Assembly (NCBI RefSeq): GCF_016937535.1
Contig: NZ_JAFHKK010000009.1
Location: 17,706-81,705 of the forward strand
Direction: 5' to 3'
Length of the DNA: 64,000 bases
Origin: Sulfurospirillum tamanense
GTDB lineage: Bacteria > Campylobacterota > Campylobacteria > Campylobacterales > Campylobacteraceae
The notes under the pieces are model-generated. The model did not search any database. It saw nothing but the letters and a program-made list of their open reading frames with translations, and was not told the origin of the DNA. Both the position numbers and the translations under genes were made by a program. Of the stretch, positions 37,612-46,848 are shown piece by piece (within the stretch, counting starts at the first letter, position 1; each line of letters begins with the position of its first letter).

Positions 37612-39104
37612 TAATGGCCTCCCATGATTTTTTCAATTTCTTCGGGCTTATCGTGTACGCCAAAACGGTCAATGATGGTACGCGTAGCATCGTTTTGCCC
37701 AACCAATTCTACCCTAGCTCCCTCACGGCGAAACTTAATGACCGCTTTATCCAGCGCATACACTGCTGAAACATCCCAAAAGTGAGCGCTTGAGAGGTCG
37801 ATGATGACCGTATCGACCACTTCTTTAAAGTCAAAGGTAGCGTAAAATTTGTCCGCGGAATTAAAAAAGACTTGGCCTATTACGGTGTACGTACGCGTGT
37901 TGGTTGCTTCATCATAGGCATTTTCCACGTACATAAAGTGGCTGATTTTGTTGGCAAAAAAGAGCGAAGCTAGTAGCACTCCCACAAGCACACCGTACGC
38001 AAGGTTGTGGCTCCACACCACCACGACCACGGTTGCTACCATGACGATAGAGGTAGAAACAGGAAGGGTTTTAAGCTGCTTAATAGAGCCCCAATCAAAG
38101 GTACCAATGGCAACCATGATCATAATCGCCACCAATGCTGCCATAGGAATGATGGAAACATACTCACTCAAAAACACCACCATCAAGAGCAAAAACACGC
38201 CCGACATCAGGGTCGAAAGGCGCCCACGTCCGCCTGATTTGATGTTGATGATAGACTGGCCAATCATCGCACATCCTGCCATCCCGCCCATAAAACCTGT
38301 AGCGACGTTAGCAAGACCTTGGGCTTTACATTCGCGGTTTTTGTCACTTTTGCTATCAGTCAAATCATCCACGATGGTTGCGGTCATTAAAGATTCAAGC
38401 AACCCTACCACGGTAAGAGAAAGGGCGTAAGGGAAGATGATAGCCAAAGTTTCAAAGTTCAAAGGAATCTGAGGAATCAAAAACACAGGTAAGGTATCAG
38501 GTAACGCGCCCATGTCGCCCACGGTGCGCACATCAAGCCCAAGGAGTATCACTGCAACACTTAACACAACAATAGTCACCAAAGGCGAAGGAATCAACTT
38601 GCCGATTTTTGGCACGTAGGGGAAAAGATAGATGATACCAAGTCCTACCAAGGTAAGTGCATACACGTGCCACGTGACATTGGTAAGCTCAGGAAGTTGT
38701 GCAAGGAAGATGAGAATCGCCAAGGCATTCACAAAGCCAATCACCACCGCGCGAGGCACAAAGCTCATGAGTTGCCCCAGTTTTAAATACCCTGCGACTA
38801 ATTGCAACACGCCCGTGAGCACCGTGGCGGCCAGAAGGTATTCAAGACCATGGTCGCGCACAAGGGTAACCATCAACAACGCCATCGCGCCTGTTGCCGC
38901 AGAAATCATCGCAGGACGCCCGCCCGCAATAGCGGTCACTACAGCGATACAAAATGAAGCGTATAACCCAACTTTGGGGTCAACCCCCGCAATAATCGAA
39001 AAGGCAATGGCTTCAGGAATAAGCGCAAGCGCCACTACTAGACCCGCTAGTACGTCGCCTTTGATATTCCCTAGCCACTCTTTTTTTGTCGATAAAAACA
39101 GCAT
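37611..39104 (-). CDS. SulP-family anion transporter with STAS domain
   Basis: A 497-residue SLC26/SulP transporter. The N-terminal 390 residues contain about 12-14 membrane segments with [20 protein letters not shown] and the family region [26 protein letters not shown] (as [12 protein letters not shown]). Residues 405-490 form the cytoplasmic STAS domain, [21 protein letters not shown] ([14 protein letters not shown]). Substrate could be sulfate or bicarbonate; the sequence alone does not decide. The ATG 39104 is preceded by AAAGGGGAG from an iterated palindrome copy. Operon with the tandem Usp gene. Confidence 0.9.
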   Translation of the reverse strand: MLFLSTKKEWLGNIKGDVLAGLVVALALIPEAIAFSIIAGVDPKVGLYASFCIAVVTAIAGGRPAMISAATGAMALLMVTLVRDHGLEYLLAATVLTGVLQLVAGYLKLGQLMSFVPRAVVIGFVNALAILIFLAQLPELTNVTWHVYALTLVGLGIIYLFPYVPKIGKLIPSPLVTIVVLSVAVILLGLDVRTVGDMGALPDTLPVFLIPQIPLNFETLAIIFPYALSLTVVGLLESLMTATIVDDLTDSKSDKNRECKAQGLANVATGFMGGMAGCAMIGQSIINIKSGGRGRLSTLMSGVFLLLMVVFLSEYVSIIPMAALVAIMIMVAIGTFDWGSIKQLKTLPVSTSIVMVATVVVVVWSHNLAYGVLVGVLLASLFFANKISHFMYVENAYDEATNTRTYTVIGQVFFNSADKFYATFDFKEVVDTVIIDLSSAHFWDVSAVYALDKAVIKFRREGARVELVGQNDATRTIIDRFGVHDKPEEIEKIMGGH

Positions 39105-39113
39105 AACTCCCCT

Positions 39114-39123
39114 TTACATGTAA
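39114..39123. repeat. Iterated palindrome copy, Shine-Dalgarno type
   Basis: TTACATGTAA ends 9 nt before ATG 39104 (minus strand) and continues as AAAGGGGAG. Confidence 0.88.
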
Positions 39124-39137
39124 TAAAAAAAAGGGGG

Positions 39138-39143
39138 ATTATA
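39138..39143 (-). promoter_or_regulatory. Putative -10 box of the SulP-usp operon
   Basis: Minus-strand TATAAT lies about 33 nt before ATG 39104, just beyond the stop of the outer membrane efflux gene; a run of T residues follows. Confidence 0.5.
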
Positions 39144-39144
39144 C

Positions 39145-40551
39145 TTAATTATTGCTTAATTTAAGGTTATCTTCCAGATTCCACCCGCCGCCTAGGGCTT
39201 TGATGAGAGAAATGTCGCCGCTTAGGACGGCTTGTTGCGCTTGCACAACGCCCAGTTGCGCTTCGAGTAAACTGCGTGTCGCATCCAGCACACTGAGGTA
39301 GTCTGAGACTCCTTTTTCATAGCGCAGTGTACTTAGTTCCAACAGACGCGCCTGAATGGTCTCTTGGGTTTTGAGGTACTCTCTGGAAGCCGCAAGACTT
39401 TGGCGCGCACTTAGTGCTTCGTGTACTTCGTTAAACGCACGGTACACGCTTTGCTCATAGGCCAAGCGGGCCAACTCTTGCGCCGCCTTTGCTTGCTCAA
39501 CACCCGCTGCAACACGCCCAAAATCAAACAAAGGCGCTACCAAAGAACCCCCAAGACTCCATGTGTTGGCCGAAGAGCGCACCAAGTTGCCAAGGGCCGC
39601 ACTCTCGTATCCCAAAGCACCCGAGAGGCTAATGGAAGGAAAATGGGCGGCTTTTGCCACGTGGATGTCGGCATTGGAGGCCCGCAAGGCATACAGTGCC
39701 GCTTGGATGTCAGGGCGCTGTTCTAAAAGCGAGGAAGGAAGCCCCTCAGGCACCGTGATAGAGTCTGGCAAACTCGCGCGCTCCAACACAACCTCTTCGC
39801 CAAAAAGCTTGTCTGGCGCAGTACCCAGCAGTACATGTAAAGCACTTTTTTGGCGCACAAGCGCGTTTTCAATACTCTCCAAAGTAGATTTTGCTTGGGT
39901 TACTAGCGCCTCATTAGCAAGCACTTCATACTCTGAAACCACGCCATAGCGTAGCTTTTTACGCATGATATCCAAGGCCTCTTCACGCAAAGCCACCGTA
40001 CGCGCAGCAATCTCTTTTTGTTCATTAAGTGCCACTACTGCAAAATAACTGTCCACTACCGACGCCACAAGCCCCAACCGTACCGCATCTTGGCTTGCTT
40101 TAGAAGCCAAAAGAGACTGGGTTGCGGAACGGTCGGCCATTTTAAGCTTTCCCCATAGGTCTAATTCGTAACCAAGAACGGCACTTAACGCATACGCATT
40201 CCCCCTTGCTTGCGGTGCACCTGAGGCTGTTTCGCCACTGGTTTGCTGACGACCCGCTGAGGCTGTGCCGCTGAGGCTTGGATAACGTTGCGCCTGAGCA
40301 CCACTAAGGTAAGCGCTCGCTAGCGCCACATTTGCAGCAGCTGTTTGTAAATCGTGATTGTAAAGGAGGGCTTCTTCCACAAGCCCATTAAGCCGCACAT
40401 CCCCATAAGCCTCCCACCACTGCGATGAAACAGATTCTTTTTCTTCCCCTTGGACTGTCGCAACAGCCAAAGGCACAGGACCTGAAAGCTGGGCGCAACC
40501 GCTTAAAAAAAGAAGGGTTGTTGCCCCTATTAAAAAACTATGCCACTTCAT
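39145..40551 (-). CDS. cmeC: CmeC-like outer membrane efflux lipoprotein
   Basis: The TolC/OprM-type outer membrane channel of an RND pump. A lipoprotein signal (MKWHSFLIGATTLLFLSGCAQ) gives the lipidated Cys near residue 18. Two OEP repeats follow, with SAYLSGAQAQRYPSLSGTAS and AKAAHFPSISLSGALGYE (short parts YPSLSG and FPSISLSG are the repeated beta-barrel marks). Start at ATG 40551 is set by the signal peptide; it overlaps the pump gene by 14 nt. Length 468, normal. Third gene of the cmeABC-like operon. Confidence 0.9.
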   Translation of the reverse strand: MKWHSFLIGATTLLFLSGCAQLSGPVPLAVATVQGEEKESVSSQWWEAYGDVRLNGLVEEALLYNHDLQTAAANVALASAYLSGAQAQRYPSLSGTASAGRQQTSGETASGAPQARGNAYALSAVLGYELDLWGKLKMADRSATQSLLASKASQDAVRLGLVASVVDSYFAVVALNEQKEIAARTVALREEALDIMRKKLRYGVVSEYEVLANEALVTQAKSTLESIENALVRQKSALHVLLGTAPDKLFGEEVVLERASLPDSITVPEGLPSSLLEQRPDIQAALYALRASNADIHVAKAAHFPSISLSGALGYESAALGNLVRSSANTWSLGGSLVAPLFDFGRVAAGVEQAKAAQELARLAYEQSVYRAFNEVHEALSARQSLAASREYLKTQETIQARLLELSTLRYEKGVSDYLSVLDATRSLLEAQLGVVQAQQAVLSGDISLIKALGGGWNLEDNLKLSNN

Positions 40552-43500
40552 GTTTGTCTCCTTTTTTTGCGGTAAATCGCTCATTAAGTTTTGCCAACCA
40601 GCTGTAAAAGAGCGGGATAAAGAAAAGAGCGACCGTCGTTGCCAAAATCATCCCGCCAATGACCCCTGTTCCGATGGCATGGCGACTCGCCGCGCCTGCG
40701 CCCGTACTTATGGCCAACGGCACAACTCCAATAGTAAAGGCCAAAGAGGTCATGACAATGGGTCTAAAGCGTAGTTTTGCAGCCTCTAGGGTCGCCTCGT
40801 AAATACTTTTTCCTTTTTCTTGAGCCTGCATCGCAAACTCTACAATCAAAATGGCATTTTTAGCCGAAAGGCCCATCAAGACCAAAAGACCAATCTGGAA
40901 ATAAATGTCGTTATCTAGCCCACGAAGATACACTGCAGCAATCGCCCCAAGCACGGCAAAAGGGACCGAACTTACGACCGCTAAAGGCATGAGCCAGCGC
41001 TCATACTGCGCCGCTAAAATCAAAAAGATAAACACGGCACCAAACAAAAAGGCCAATGAACCTGTGCCTTCCATCTCTTTTTCTTGGTACGATGTCCCAA
41101 TCCATCCCACCGTGTAACCCTCCGGCAAAACCTCTTTGGTCACTGCTTCAATGGCATGTAACGCGTCCCCCGAAGTAAACCCAGGTGCAGGGTCGCCCAT
41201 CATTTTAGCCGCAGGAAAGGCGTTAAACCGCTCGACCACATCTGGCCCAATAATACGCTCATAACTTACAAGAGCGCCCAATGGGATGAGCTCGCCTCCA
41301 GAGGCGCGCACAAAGACATTGGATAAATCTTCTGGGCTTTCACGGTACGAAGCCTCCGATTGAAGGTTGACTTTATAGGTACGTCCAAAAAGATTGAAAT
41401 CATTCACATAATACGCGCCAAACGTGGCCTGCAACGCGGCGTACACATCGCCAATTGCCACGCCAAGGGCCTTCGCCTTTTGGCGGTCCAATTCAATGTG
41501 ATACTGAGGCACTGAAATATCAAACGTCGTACGTACCTGCTGAAGTTCAGGGCGTTGATTAGCTTTAGCTGCAACCGCTTGGGCGATGTCACTGAGCTCT
41601 TTCAAAGAAGCACCCGTTCGGTCTTGAATATACATTTCAAAACCACCACCCAAGCTTAGCCCATTAATAGGAGGAGGATTAAGGGCAAAGTTGATAGCAT
41701 CGGGGATTTGGCTCATTTGCCCATTAAGTTGTCCGCTGATAGCACTTGAAGACTGGTGTGCTAAAGGGCGCTTTGACCAATCTTGGAGATTAATAAAGGT
41801 GGTCGCCGCACTGGTTTTGGGTGTGCCACTTAAAATATCGAATCCTGCAATAGAAATAGCGTATTGGATATTTTCATTGCTTACAGCAATTTTAGAAATT
41901 TCGTCGCGCACAGCTTCGGTTCGATTTAAAGAAGCAGCTGGAGGCAAAGAGGTAACCGCTAGTAAAAACCCCTTGTCTTCCATGGGCACAAGTCCTGTGG
42001 GAACTTTTGTGAACAAATGGTACATCGTCCCCATAAGTGCAGCGATAATCACAAGACTGATGATGCCATGACGCACCACCCAACCCACGCCACCCGTAAA
42101 CCAACGGGTAGAAGCATCAAAAAGTTGGTTAAATTTTCTAATAAACCAAAAAGGTTTAGGTTGGTCTTTTTTCAAAAAGACCGCGCACAGTGCGGGTGTG
42201 AGTGTGAGTGCCACCATGCCTGAAATAATTACCGAAATAACAATCGTCACCGCAAACTGTTGGTACATCTGTCCCGTAAATCCACCCATGAAAGCAACAG
42301 GTGTAAACACGGCACTAAGCACCAACACAATCGCAACCAATGGCCCTGTGATTTCTTGCATGGCTTGAACTGTTGCCTCCTTGACACTCAGTTCAGGATG
42401 GGCGTGCAAAATCCGCTCCACGTTTTCGATGACAATAATCGCATCATCCACCACGATACCAATAGCTAACACGAGGCCAAAGAGGGTCAAAAGGTTGATG
42501 GAAAAACCGAGCATATACATGCCCGCAAACGCCCCAATAATGGAAACAGGAATGGCTAAAATAGGGATAATGGTTGCACGAATATTTCCTAAAAACAGAT
42601 AGACGATACCCACAACAAGCACCAAAGCTTCTAGAAAAGTAATGATGACTTCTTGGACAGATATTTCCACAAATTTGGTCGTGTCGTAAGGAACAACATA
42701 AGTCATTTGTTCAGGGAAGTTTTGAGAAATGCGCTCCATTGCTGCATCCACAAGCTTGGCGGTTTCAAGCGCATTGGCTCCTGATTGGAGATAAATACCA
42801 ATAGGCACCATGGGCTGTCCATTGAGCGTAGAGCTTACATCATAAGACTCAGATCCTAATTCAATGCGAGCAATGTCGCTAAGGAGGAGCGACGAACCAT
42901 CGCTGTTGGTGCGAATAATAATGCTACCAAATCCCGCAGCATCATCAAAACGCCCTTGGGTTGAGACAGTATAGGTAAAAGCTTCTTTGCCTGCGATTGG
43001 CATCTGATTGAACCTGCCTGCGGCAAATTGGGCGTTTTGCTCCCTAATGGCCCCAATAACATCTGAAGGCGTTAGGTTAAATTGGGAGAGTTTGTCAGGT
43101 TGCATCCAAATACGCATAGAATAATCTTGGACACCAAAAAAGGAAGCATCCCCCACCCCTTTGACGCGCTTAAGCTCGTCAATCACGTTAATCAAAGCGT
43201 AGTTTGCCATAGTCACCGTGTCAAAGGCTTCATCTTCCGCCAAAATAGCGATGACCTTTAAAATGGCTGAAGAGCGCTTGCGAACGGTTACACCACGGTT
43301 TTGCACCTCTGCTGGCAACGAAGAGAGGGCTGCTTGGACGCGGTTATTGACATTGATGGTTGCTTGGTCGGCGTCAGTACCAATCTCAAAATAGACATTG
43401 AGGTTCATTTGCCCGCTAGAAGAAGCGGTGGAGGTCATGTAAATCATGTCTTCCACCCCATTAATTTGCTGTTCAATCTGCGCTGCCACCGTTTTGGCAA

Positions 43501-43672
43501 TCGTTTCAGCGTTTGCACCCGCATACGTCGCGCTCACAGTCACTTGGGGTGGAACCACCTCGGGGTACTCTTCCACCGGCAAAATCCGCATGGACATGAG
43601 TCCAGCGATGATTACCACAATGGAAAGCACCGTCGCAAAAATAGGCCGATTGATAAAAAATTTGGAAAACAT
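40538..43672 (-). CDS. cmeB: CmeB-like RND multidrug efflux transporter
   Basis: A 1044-residue HAE1-family inner membrane pump, of the AcrB/MexB/CmeB type, that expels drugs, bile salts and other hydrophobic compounds using the proton gradient. Twelve membrane helices in the usual two-fold arrangement and two large periplasmic loops are visible. The proton-relay Asp pair lies in GIVVDDAIIVIENVER near residue 405; the N-terminus MFSKFFINRPIFATVLSI is the family hallmark. It lies 9 nt after the adaptor gene and overlaps cmeC, so the three are one operon. Confidence 0.95.
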   Translation of the reverse strand: MFSKFFINRPIFATVLSIVVIIAGLMSMRILPVEEYPEVVPPQVTVSATYAGANAETIAKTVAAQIEQQINGVEDMIYMTSTASSSGQMNLNVYFEIGTDADQATINVNNRVQAALSSLPAEVQNRGVTVRKRSSAILKVIAILAEDEAFDTVTMANYALINVIDELKRVKGVGDASFFGVQDYSMRIWMQPDKLSQFNLTPSDVIGAIREQNAQFAAGRFNQMPIAGKEAFTYTVSTQGRFDDAAGFGSIIIRTNSDGSSLLLSDIARIELGSESYDVSSTLNGQPMVPIGIYLQSGANALETAKLVDAAMERISQNFPEQMTYVVPYDTTKFVEISVQEVIITFLEALVLVVGIVYLFLGNIRATIIPILAIPVSIIGAFAGMYMLGFSINLLTLFGLVLAIGIVVDDAIIVIENVERILHAHPELSVKEATVQAMQEITGPLVAIVLVLSAVFTPVAFMGGFTGQMYQQFAVTIVISVIISGMVALTLTPALCAVFLKKDQPKPFWFIRKFNQLFDASTRWFTGGVGWVVRHGIISLVIIAALMGTMYHLFTKVPTGLVPMEDKGFLLAVTSLPPAASLNRTEAVRDEISKIAVSNENIQYAISIAGFDILSGTPKTSAATTFINLQDWSKRPLAHQSSSAISGQLNGQMSQIPDAINFALNPPPINGLSLGGGFEMYIQDRTGASLKELSDIAQAVAAKANQRPELQQVRTTFDISVPQYHIELDRQKAKALGVAIGDVYAALQATFGAYYVNDFNLFGRTYKVNLQSEASYRESPEDLSNVFVRASGGELIPLGALVSYERIIGPDVVERFNAFPAAKMMGDPAPGFTSGDALHAIEAVTKEVLPEGYTVGWIGTSYQEKEMEGTGSLAFLFGAVFIFLILAAQYERWLMPLAVVSSVPFAVLGAIAAVYLRGLDNDIYFQIGLLVLMGLSAKNAILIVEFAMQAQEKGKSIYEATLEAAKLRFRPIVMTSLAFTIGVVPLAISTGAGAASRHAIGTGVIGGMILATTVALFFIPLFYSWLAKLNERFTAKKGDKHEVA

Positions 43673-43681
43673 GCCAGACCC

Positions 43682-44776
43682 TTACGGATTTTCAACGCGC
43701 ACAGGGGCGTTGGGACGAAGCTTGGTAAGGCTATTGAGGATAAGCTCTTCACCGCCTTTAAGGCCTGATTGGATGATAAACATCCCTTCCCTAGGCTCAT
43801 CAATCACAACGGGTACTTTTTGAACCTTTCCCTCTTGATGCACATACACAAACGAGCCAGTAGCATCTTGCATAAGCGCACTTTGAGGAATGGCTATGCT
43901 GTTGCGCGCCACCAAACCCTCCAAACGAACCCGTGTAAACAATCCTGGCATTAAGATGTTCTCAGGGTTTTCAAAGGTAGCACGGGCCTGGATGGTGGAA
44001 GTTGCAGGATTAATAGTGGCATCCATATAGGTAATTTCGCCTTTATTTTCAAGGGGGTTTCCCCCCATTAAAAGACGCACATCAGCACCCTTAAACGCCT
44101 CTTTATGCTTTAAAATATCACGATCTGGCAAAGAAAAAGCCACATGAACAGGATCTACTTGCGTAATGCTTACAAGCTTGGTGCTTGAAGAGGTGATGTA
44201 GTTCCCCTCATCTAGCAAAGCTAGGCCTGCTACTCCTGAACTAGGAGCGTAAATCTTGGTATACTCTAAATCAATTTTGGCAAGGTCGCGGGTCGCCTTA
44301 GCTGCTTCAAAAGAAGCCTTTGCTGCGTCGTAGGTTTTAAGCGCATTGTCGTACACTTGCTGGCTTAACGCGTTCGCCTCGTACAACGCTTGCGTGCGCT
44401 CCCAGTCCCGCTTTGCTGCTTTAAGAGCCGCTTCTTGAACACCCAAAGAAGCCACGGCCTGATTGTAAGTGGCTTGGTATTTGGCAGGATCGATTTCGTA
44501 AAGCAAATCACCTTTTTGCACCACTTGGCCTTCTTTAAAATGTTTTGCCATAAGCTGGCCTGGCACCCTAGCTACAACGTCTACGTATTGAACACTGTGA
44601 ACTTTGGCGGGGTATTCGTAGCTTAGAGGAATATCCGCAGGCTGAACAACAAGGGTTTTTACTACAGGTGCGGGTCTAGCAGGTGGCGTTGCTTGGCTGG
44701 TCTCTTCCCCTAAACACCCTGTTAAAAAGAGCACTAGCGCTACGCTACACACACTTTGTATTAGCCGATTTTGCAT
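43682..44776 (-). CDS. cmeA: CmeA-like periplasmic efflux adaptor lipoprotein
   Basis: The membrane-fusion protein that links the RND pump to the outer membrane channel. The signal peptide ends in FLTGCLGEE, a lipobox, so the protein is anchored in the inner membrane. The biotinyl-lipoyl halves (VARVPGQLMAKHFKEGQVVQKGDLLYEID, here in part VQKGDLLYEID) flank a helical hairpin (residues 95-165), followed by the beta-barrel and membrane-proximal domains. Length 364 is typical. A CmeR-like operator lies 16 nt upstream of its start. Confidence 0.93.
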   Translation of the reverse strand: MQNRLIQSVCSVALVLFLTGCLGEETSQATPPARPAPVVKTLVVQPADIPLSYEYPAKVHSVQYVDVVARVPGQLMAKHFKEGQVVQKGDLLYEIDPAKYQATYNQAVASLGVQEAALKAAKRDWERTQALYEANALSQQVYDNALKTYDAAKASFEAAKATRDLAKIDLEYTKIYAPSSGVAGLALLDEGNYITSSSTKLVSITQVDPVHVAFSLPDRDILKHKEAFKGADVRLLMGGNPLENKGEITYMDATINPATSTIQARATFENPENILMPGLFTRVRLEGLVARNSIAIPQSALMQDATGSFVYVHQEGKVQKVPVVIDEPREGMFIIQSGLKGGEELILNSLTKLRPNAPVRVENP

Positions 44777-44791
44777 TGTTATCTCCGATTT

Positions 44792-44807
44792 TGTAATTTT
44801 TATTACA
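44792..44807. promoter_or_regulatory. CmeR-type operator
   Basis: TGTAATTTTTATTACA, a 6-4-6 inverted repeat between cmeR and cmeA. It differs only in the central bases from the TGTAATAAATATTACA site reported for C. jejuni CmeR, as I recall it. Confidence 0.8.
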
Positions 44808-44855
44808 TTAAAAAGCCAGCGATTATACTCTGGTATTTTTAATATGTCAACCTTA

Positions 44856-45509
44856 CTAGAGCCCCTTGCAGAAAATCCCCACCAATTGGGTCAAAGCGCG
44901 TGCTTTTGCTTCGGGCGAAATGTCAATCTCTACCCCCAAAACCCGCCGAAATAAAAAGGGGTCTTTAAGGGCGTGCAAAAATTGGTGGCTTGCTAAATTG
45001 GTATCTTGGACACGAATCTTACCTTGCGCCTTGGCCGCATCAAGGCGCAAGGTAATCAATGTTGCGATTTTGTCGCCAGCATGGTCTAAAAACAATTTGC
45101 CAAGCTTTCCATTGTCACGATGTCCTTCGCTAATAATCAAACGGTGAAACAACACCGCATCTTGCGTGCTCACTAAGTCTAAAAATTCACTACCAACAGC
45201 CATCAAAAAGCCGCTTAAGTCCTCTTCTCCCAAGGCTATTTTTTGTTCTATCCCTTCAAAAATGAGCGCCATTTTGTATTCAAGCACCGCAGCAAAAAGC
45301 CCCTCTTTGTTTCCAAAAATCTTATACACTGTTGAGAGCGAGCCACCTGAGCGTTGGATGATTTGATTCATACCCGCTTTTTCAAAACCCTCTTCCAAAA
45401 AAACCTCTCCGGCGGCTTCTAAGAGTTTCTTGTATCGGACCATGCCTTTGGGCGTTAGACTGGTTGATGTTTCCATGGGTGTTTCTCCTCTTGTTGCATG
45501 TTCTGCCAT
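44856..45509 (-). CDS. cmeR: TetR-family repressor of the efflux operon (CmeR-like)
   Basis: A 217-residue TetR-family regulator. The helix-turn-helix lies at residues 20-65 (LLEAAGEVFLEEGFEKAGM, then IIQRSGGSLSTVYKIFGNKEGLF); the C-terminal two thirds are the helical ligand and dimer domain. In Campylobacter CmeR represses cmeABC and is released by bile salts. Here the gene precedes cmeA on the same strand, with the matching operator in the 79-nt gap. ATG 45509 is preferred over GTG 45518 because a GGGGGAG site is well spaced for it. The ligand cannot be predicted. Confidence 0.85.
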   Translation of the reverse strand: MAEHATRGETPMETSTSLTPKGMVRYKKLLEAAGEVFLEEGFEKAGMNQIIQRSGGSLSTVYKIFGNKEGLFAAVLEYKMALIFEGIEQKIALGEEDLSGFLMAVGSEFLDLVSTQDAVLFHRLIISEGHRDNGKLGKLFLDHAGDKIATLITLRLDAAKAQGKIRVQDTNLASHQFLHALKDPFLFRRVLGVEIDISPEAKARALTQLVGIFCKGL

Positions 45510-45579
45510 TTTACTCACTCCCCCCTTGAATTACAAGTAAAGTTCGCTTTTACTGTAGATTTGCTACAATCATTTGACG

Positions 45580-45589
45580 TTACATGTAA
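45580..45589. repeat. Iterated palindrome copy, Shine-Dalgarno type
   Basis: TTACATGTAA ends 9 nt before ATG 45599 of the antiporter operon and runs into AAAGG, the only ribosome site visible. A decayed copy (TTACAAGTAA) lies at 45531. Confidence 0.9.
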
Positions 45590-45598
45590 AGGTTTTTC

Positions 45599-46087
45599 AT
45601 GAAATTTACCTTTTTTTCCTTTTCCTTTCTCGTGCGTTTTAGCCTCTTTTTTGGCACCCTATTGATTTTGAGCGAAGGGCGCCTTAGCACTCCTTTGCTT
45701 TTGATGTGCGCCCTTGGTCTCACTCTTATCTACCAGGCCGTCTCCCTGGGAAAAGGGCACCGCCTCCACCTTGGCAACACCTTGCGGTTTGTACCTTTTT
45801 TCTTGTACCACTCTTTTCTTGGCGCCCTTGGGGTTGCTAAGCTGATTTTCAAACGTGACATTGCCCTTTCGCCACGCTACCACACGCTCACCCTTCGCGG
45901 CAACCCTTCCACCAATGCTATCACGGGCAACGTCTTTAGCCTTATGCCAGGAACCCTTAGTGTAGCGCTTCGTCCACACGCTCTAACCCTACACATTTTA
46001 GATGAGTCGCTTTTTGATGAGGCCCTCATACAACAAACACACCAAAAGCTTGAATCCCTTTTCATTCTCTCAAGCGGGAGTGCTTGA
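45599..46087 (+). CDS. Mrp/Mbh cation antiporter subunit E (MnhE-like)
   Basis: First gene of a nine-gene operon for a multisubunit monovalent cation/proton antiporter. The 162-residue protein has two N-terminal membrane helices (FSLFFGTLLILSEG, LLLMCALGLTLIYQAVS) and a cytoplasmic part with SPRYHTLTLRGNPSTNAITGNVFSLMPGTLSV (in short NVFSLMPGTLSV), the mark of MnhE/MrpE/MbhA proteins. It is coupled to the next gene by a TGATG overlap. Confidence 0.88.
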   Translation: MKFTFFSFSFLVRFSLFFGTLLILSEGRLSTPLLLMCALGLTLIYQAVSLGKGHRLHLGNTLRFVPFFLYHSFLGALGVAKLIFKRDIALSPRYHTLTLRGNPSTNAITGNVFSLMPGTLSVALRPHALTLHILDESLFDEALIQQTHQKLESLFILSSGSA

Positions 46088-46335
46088 TGTATTTTATTGT
46101 GGCGGTGGTGTTGCTCATCAATATCATGGTCGCGTTTTGGTTTGTGTTGCGTACCTCTGGCGAGGGCGACAAATTACTCACTTCACTCTTGCTTAGCACC
46201 ACAGGTATTTGTATTTTATTGGTATTTTACGGGTTAAGCGGAGAGGGGTCTTTTTTAGACATTGGCCTTGTTTTTGCCTTGCTTTCGGCGGTAGCGGGAG
46301 TGGTTTTTTCTAAGCGCACATGGGGAGCGCACTGA
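46087..46335 (+). CDS. Mrp/Mbh cation antiporter subunit F (MnhF-like)
   Basis: A small 82-residue protein with three membrane helices (YFIVAVVLLINIMVAFWFVL, LLLSTTGICILLVFYGL, IGLVFALLSAVAGVVF), the layout of MnhF/MrpF/MbhB. The start is ATG 46087 in overlap with the preceding stop; the TTG three bases earlier is not needed. It occupies the expected second place in the E-F-G order. Confidence 0.82.
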   Translation: MYFIVAVVLLINIMVAFWFVLRTSGEGDKLLTSLLLSTTGICILLVFYGLSGEGSFLDIGLVFALLSAVAGVVFSKRTWGAH

Positions 46336-46613
46336 TGCTTGGGGCTTTTCTTGTGGGGCTTGGCGCGGTGTTTATCACCATTGGCACCGTAGGGCTTATC
46401 CGTTTTCCTGATTTGTATTCTAGGCTCCACGCCCTTGCCAAGGTAGACAATGTGGGACTTGGGTGCATCGCCCTTGGCCTGATGCTTGAAGCGCCCAGCG
46501 TGAGCATTGCCCTTAAGATTGGAGCGATTTGGCTTTTGACGCTGGTTTCTAGTGCTTCACTAGCGTACATTATCGCCAGTTCCAAATACAAAGAAGACCC
46601 CCATGCTCATTGA
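46335..46613 (+). CDS. Mrp/Mbh cation antiporter subunit G (MnhG-like)
   Basis: A 92-residue protein with three membrane helices and the family signature GTVGLIRFPDLYSRLHALAKVD, here in part IRFPDLYSRLHA, near residue 25. It is the MnhG/MrpG/MbhC subunit. I favour ATG 46335, which overlaps the mnhF stop as TGATG and has GGGGAG 7 nt upstream; ATG 46320 would add five residues. Confidence 0.87.
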   Translation: MLGAFLVGLGAVFITIGTVGLIRFPDLYSRLHALAKVDNVGLGCIALGLMLEAPSVSIALKIGAIWLLTLVSSASLAYIIASSKYKEDPHAH

Positions 46614-46848
46614 CATCCTTTTAGGATTTGCCCTGCTTTCATGTGCGTTGCGGTTGGTGTTTATCCGTGATACGTTCAATGCTATTTTGCTTTTTATTTT
46701 GTTTGGCATTATTCTTGCCCTTGTTTGGGGGCGTCTGGGGGCCTTTGACGTGGCCTTAGCCGAAGCGGCAATTGGTTCAGGTATCAGCGGGGCATTGCTC
46801 CTAGACGCGTTAGCTCACTTGCGCCACAACCCCAAGGACACCCCATGA
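46603..46848 (+). CDS. MbhD/DUF4040-type antiporter subunit
   Basis: An 81-residue protein with three membrane helices and the DUF4040/MbhD signature FGIILALVWGRLGAFDVALAEAAIGSG, in short FDVALAEAAIGSG, near residue 50. In Mrp systems this domain is the C-terminal part of MnhA; here it is a separate gene, as in archaeal Mbh operons. Overlaps mnhG by 11 nt and the next gene by 4 nt. Confidence 0.85.
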   Translation: MLIDILLGFALLSCALRLVFIRDTFNAILLFILFGIILALVWGRLGAFDVALAEAAIGSGISGALLLDALAHLRHNPKDTP

